Assembly (NCBI GenBank): GCA_903898855.1
Contig: CAIUHB010000157.1
Location: forward strand, 1-8,097
Reading direction: 5' to 3'
Source of the DNA: an uncultured Actinomycetes bacterium
GTDB taxonomy: Bacteria > Actinomycetota > Actinomycetes > Nanopelagicales > Nanopelagicaceae
DNA length: 8,097 bases
Shown in pieces: positions 5,623-8,097 of this stretch. Each line of letters opens with the position of its first letter. The stretch's first letter is position 1. Position numbers and translations under genes: made by a program. Under the pieces are notes generated by a model. It had not been told where the DNA came from, did not search any database, and saw nothing but the letters and a program-made list of their open reading frames with translations.

Positions 5623-7872
5623 ATGCGCAAGATCGTGGCAGCACTTCTCTTTTCCTTGGCTATTTCAGCCCTTTCGGTGCCCACGGCGGCTCAGGCAGCG
5701 AGTATTTCAGATTCCAATCTCGGGACCATGAGCGTCTTGCAGGGAAGCGTCATCACTTTTGCTGGAGTAGTGACTCCAGCTCATCCTGGTGACACCATCA
5801 CCATAACGGTCTACCGAGAAGTAAATAGTGGAATTGGTGACTCTGGAACGGCGCTCGATGAGACGACAACCCTTACTGATTCTTCCAGTGCATACACCCT
5901 TGATTACCCGGTAAATAATCTAGGCGTCTATCGATTTGAAATACGTGCGGATGACAGTTCATCAAATGCCAACATTCTTGTCTGGGTCTTCGGCGCCGCA
6001 GCAAATATTGCCGAAACTGTTACCAGCCAAGTTAATTGGAATTCACCAGGAACAATTCAAGCTCACCTCACTAACTTCGTCGATGGAACTCCATTAGTTG
6101 GAGAGAGCCTTACTGTTCAAAACTTAGATGAAAATGGCTCACCCATTACGGTGGGAACATATCTAACGGACGCCTCGGGAAATATTTCGATCCAAGAGAC
6201 GCCATCGAGCACAGTCGCAATCCGAATTGCCTATCTGGGTTCTAATCACTTGGCCGGGAACTTTTCGTATGCACCCGCCTACTCTTCAATCGAGACGTTG
6301 ACTGTGGTTCCTACATACACCTCAAATCCCTGGACAACGCCACCGGATTCGGCCACTGCCGTAGATACGGCGACAGCAAATGCCAGCAATACTTTCATTT
6401 CGGGATCGGTTCGAAATGTTGCATATGCATCTCTACTCACGCGATATGCCGCCAATTTCGCCTCACCTGGCACTCTCAACTGGACCAGCGATCCAGGGAT
6501 ATCTCTCACCTTGCAACGACAGATCGTTAAAGAAATTCGCAGCGGCATGATTTTCTGGGGGTCAGAACTCCTACCATCAAGTTCCTGGGTAGCTCTTCTG
6601 CCCAATGACACTTCCCGAGATCTCTACTGCCAATTCAAAGATGCAACCCATGTAATTAACGATTACCAGCTGATTAATTGCCTGACAACTGCCTACACCA
6701 TAGAACTCCCAGGGGTGGATTTCGTTACCTCCGATCCGGGGACACTTCGCGCAACAGCAGGTACAGCAGGACAAAGTTCTAACATTCTGCTTTCGCAGGG
6801 CGATTTAGCACCAAACAATCAAGTTCGATTTATTCCTACTGGCGAACTCCATCACCAAGTATCAATCGGAATAGGCATTAACCCCACACCAAATCTCTTT
6901 AACGACGGGACTGGCGTTTACTTTGGCAGTGCAATTGCTAATTTCTCAGACGCAGGCATCCTTGATCAGAGCATGAACGTCTCATCCGCCTTTAGCAGTG
7001 CTGACTCCATCAGCGTGGCGGCTGCGTTAATTGATCCGCAACCAACATGCAATGGGGCGTGCACAGGGGACACTTATACTGCCTGGGTAAATGCCGATCT
7101 TAAGTGGCTAAATACCCAATACATGGTTGGCGGTTATGTCACAGAACTTCTCATCGCCAAGTATGGAATAAATACTTACATCGACTTCATGAAAGCATTC
7201 ACGGCAGCTGCTGGCACCGGCCAGGACCCTGTTGTCTTCCTCAAGGCAAAATTCTTGGAGAAGTTTGGCGTCACTTGGGATAGCTTTGTTCCATTCGCCG
7301 ATCAATATATGAAGGACTCGTTTGCAAATGCAGCTACGCCGCTAACTAAATATCAGGCACAGCAGCAACAACAGCAACAACAGCAACAACAGCAACAACA
7401 GCAACAACAGCAACAACAGCAACAACAGCAACAAGTTGTGACGCCACCACCTGCCCCTGCACCCGCACCAGCACCGGCGGCAACCCCTACACCTTCGCCA
7501 AGCGCCACTCCTTCACCATCGGCAACTCCAACTCCAAGCGCTACGCCCACATCTTCAGCATCTCCAACGCCAGCACCCTCACCAAGTGCTTCGCCAACGC
7601 CTGCTGCTTCACCAACATCGGCTCCCAAGCCGGTTGCTAAAGCAACGGCACAGCCGAAATCAACTGCGAAACCAAAAGTTGCCCCTAAGCCAACTGCCAA
7701 AGCGGGAACAACAGTTACGAAAGCAGCTCCTACTTCCAAACCAAGCACTGCTGCTAAGCCAGTTATTAAGGCAAGTGCCACACCTACCAGCATTACTTGT
7801 GTCGAGGGTAGCGTGACTAAGAAAGTGACAGGAGTTAAGCCCACCTGCCCATCGGGCTATAAGAAGAAGTAA
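5623..7872 (+). CDS. Secreted polyQ surface protein: Ig-like domains, degenerate gluzincin-like domain, two-Cys C-terminal tail
   Basis: This is a 749-residue exported protein. The ATG at 5623 opens a clean signal peptide (MRKIVAALLFSLAISALS, cleavage after AQA at residue 25); an ATG at 5596 would only lengthen its start. Residues about 28-125 and 126-230 look like two Ig-like beta domains. Residues about 250-575 resemble a gluzincin (M1/MA-like) metallopeptidase: GELHHQV at 407-413 sits where HExxHQ is expected, NDGTGVY at 427-433 where NEGxAxY is expected, and YMVGGYVTELLIAKYG at 500-515 is like the C-terminal helices of that fold. The first zinc His is Gly and the third-ligand Glu is Asp, so catalysis is doubtful. 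Residues 580-604 are 25 glutamines. A Pro/Thr/Ser then Lys/Ala/Pro linker follows, and the end is ITCVEG...CPSGYKKK with Cys 726 and 742. It lies 75 bases after the anti-sigma gene on the same strand. Function and anchoring are unknown. Confidence 0.88.
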   Translation: MRKIVAALLFSLAISALSVPTAAQAASISDSNLGTMSVLQGSVITFAGVVTPAHPGDTITITVYREVNSGIGDSGTALDETTTLTDSSSAYTLDYPVNNLGVYRFEIRADDSSSNANILVWVFGAAANIAETVTSQVNWNSPGTIQAHLTNFVDGTPLVGESLTVQNLDENGSPITVGTYLTDASGNISIQETPSSTVAIRIAYLGSNHLAGNFSYAPAYSSIETLTVVPTYTSNPWTTPPDSATAVDTATANASNTFISGSVRNVAYASLLTRYAANFASPGTLNWTSDPGISLTLQRQIVKEIRSGMIFWGSELLPSSSWVALLPNDTSRDLYCQFKDATHVINDYQLINCLTTAYTIELPGVDFVTSDPGTLRATAGTAGQSSNILLSQGDLAPNNQVRFIPTGELHHQVSIGIGINPTPNLFNDGTGVYFGSAIANFSDAGILDQSMNVSSAFSSADSISVAAALIDPQPTCNGACTGDTYTAWVNADLKWLNTQYMVGGYVTELLIAKYGINTYIDFMKAFTAAAGTGQDPVVFLKAKFLEKFGVTWDSFVPFADQYMKDSFANAATPLTKYQAQQQQQQQQQQQQQQQQQQQQQQQQQVVTPPPAPAPAPAPAATPTPSPSATPSPSATPTPSATPTSSASPTPAPSPSASPTPAASPTSAPKPVAKATAQPKSTAKPKVAPKPTAKAGTTVTKAAPTSKPSTAAKPVIKASATPTSITCVEGSVTKKVTGVKPTCPSGYKKK
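7363..7434 (+). repeat. Eight perfect tandem copies of a 9-bp unit (CAGCAACAA) encoding polyglutamine
   Basis: The unit CAG-CAA-CAA repeats eight times without a mismatch. With one preceding CAG (7360-7362) it encodes 25 consecutive Gln. The period is a multiple of three, so gain or loss of units keeps the frame. It joins the peptidase-like domain to the Pro-rich linker. Confidence 0.97.
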
Positions 7873-8097
7873 TCAGACCGTGATGCTAATGGTGTGCCAA
7901 CCTTGGGCGCCATCAGGAAGTGAATCTTTCACGGTCGAAGTTTGGACGGTGCCGCTTTTATTGATGGCTCGGGCGATGATCTGATGATCGCCCGTCGTGG
8001 CGTTCCACTTCAACCACCATTGGCGCCAGGCGAGCGCAGCTGCGCCTCGAGTGCGCTTTCATGGAAAACTCTCCCCGCAAGATTCCTGGAAATTTGC
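7873..8097 (-). pseudogene. C-terminus of a sulfite-oxidase-family molybdopterin oxidoreductase, with an apparent frameshift; 5' part outside window
   Basis: Read from the TGA at 7873-7875, the minus strand encodes WRQWWLKWNATTGDH, then IIARAINKSGTVQTS, then PDGAQGWHTISITV. This is the typical end of the Mo-co dimerisation domain of sulfite oxidase-like enzymes (W..W...W.a..G.h...RA.d..G.vQ...p.GA.GWH...V). Upstream, the same frame hits a TGA at 8059-8061. The next frame reads QISRNLAGRVFHESALEAQL from base 8096, which fits the family's V.iS.dGG..fh.A.L pattern just before AWR.W. A one-base loss near 8029 would join the two. As it stands, a gene caller would end the upstream frame at a TGA at 8010-8012, truncating the domain. 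This is either a pseudogene or an assembly or sequencing error. The enzyme family uses a Mo-pterin cofactor to oxidise sulfite or reduce sulfoxides, and the catalytic domain is not in view. Its stop abuts that of the polyQ gene with no gap. Confidence 0.75.

Noticed and set aside
7360..7434. CRISPR array or origin iterons
   Set aside because: The repeats are contiguous 9-mers without spacers, inside a reading frame, and no cas or replication gene is nearby.
7353..7844. Open frame on the minus strand with a polycysteine run
   Set aside because: It is the complement of the polyQ repeat and the Pro/Ala/Thr linker codons. The composition is an artefact of the repeat.

Overview
The window looks like a piece of a freshwater planktonic actinobacterial genome, most likely of the acI / Nanopelagicales kind. 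That assignment is inferred. It rests on moderate GC by eye, extreme gene packing with convergent stop codons that touch or overlap, a SigE-type sigma factor, large exported Thr/Ser/Pro-rich proteins in a probably monoderm cell, and a two-cysteine C-terminal tail (TCVxG...CPSGYxKK) that I recall as common in that group.

Layout, left to right. (1) At 1-602 (+) is the 3' end of an exported protein with a TIG-like beta domain, a Lys/Ala/Pro linker and the two-cysteine tail. (2) At 610-3558 (-) is a giant secreted protein. It has an unknown Cys-containing N-terminal region, two FN3-like domains, three InlB/'bacterial repeat' modules, a TIG-like domain homologous to the one in gene 1, and a C-terminal OmpA-like peptidoglycan-binding domain. 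(3) At 3641-3712 (+) is an orphan fragment: the last ~23 codons of another OmpA-like gene, inverted relative to the tail of the giant gene. (4) At 3709-4227 (-) is a SOUL-family heme-binding-like protein. (5) A divergent intergenic region of 130 bp follows. (6) At 4358-4948 (+) is a SigE-like sigma-70 factor, overlapping by ATGA with (7) a one-TM putative anti-sigma factor at 4945-5547 (+). (8) At 5623-7872 (+) is a 749-aa secreted protein. It has two Ig-like domains, a gluzincin-peptidase-like domain that seems to have lost its zinc ligands, a 25-residue polyglutamine tract made of eight perfect 9-bp repeats, a long Pro/Thr/Ser then Lys/Ala/Pro linker, and the two-cysteine tail. (9) At 7873-8097 (-) is the C-terminus of a sulfite-oxidase-family molybdoenzyme, broken by an apparent frameshift.

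The common theme is cell-surface display. Three big exported proteins use two different C-terminal devices: an OmpA-like domain that should bind peptidoglycan, and a two-cysteine lysine-rich tail of unknown mechanism. The sigma / anti-sigma pair lies directly upstream of, and co-directional with, the polyQ surface protein, so it may sense the envelope and control surface-protein expression. The most unusual items are the shared tail, the degenerate metallopeptidase, the in-frame polyQ minisatellite, the inverted OmpA tail relic, and a 5'-UTR hairpin that covers the ribosome-binding site of the polyQ gene.
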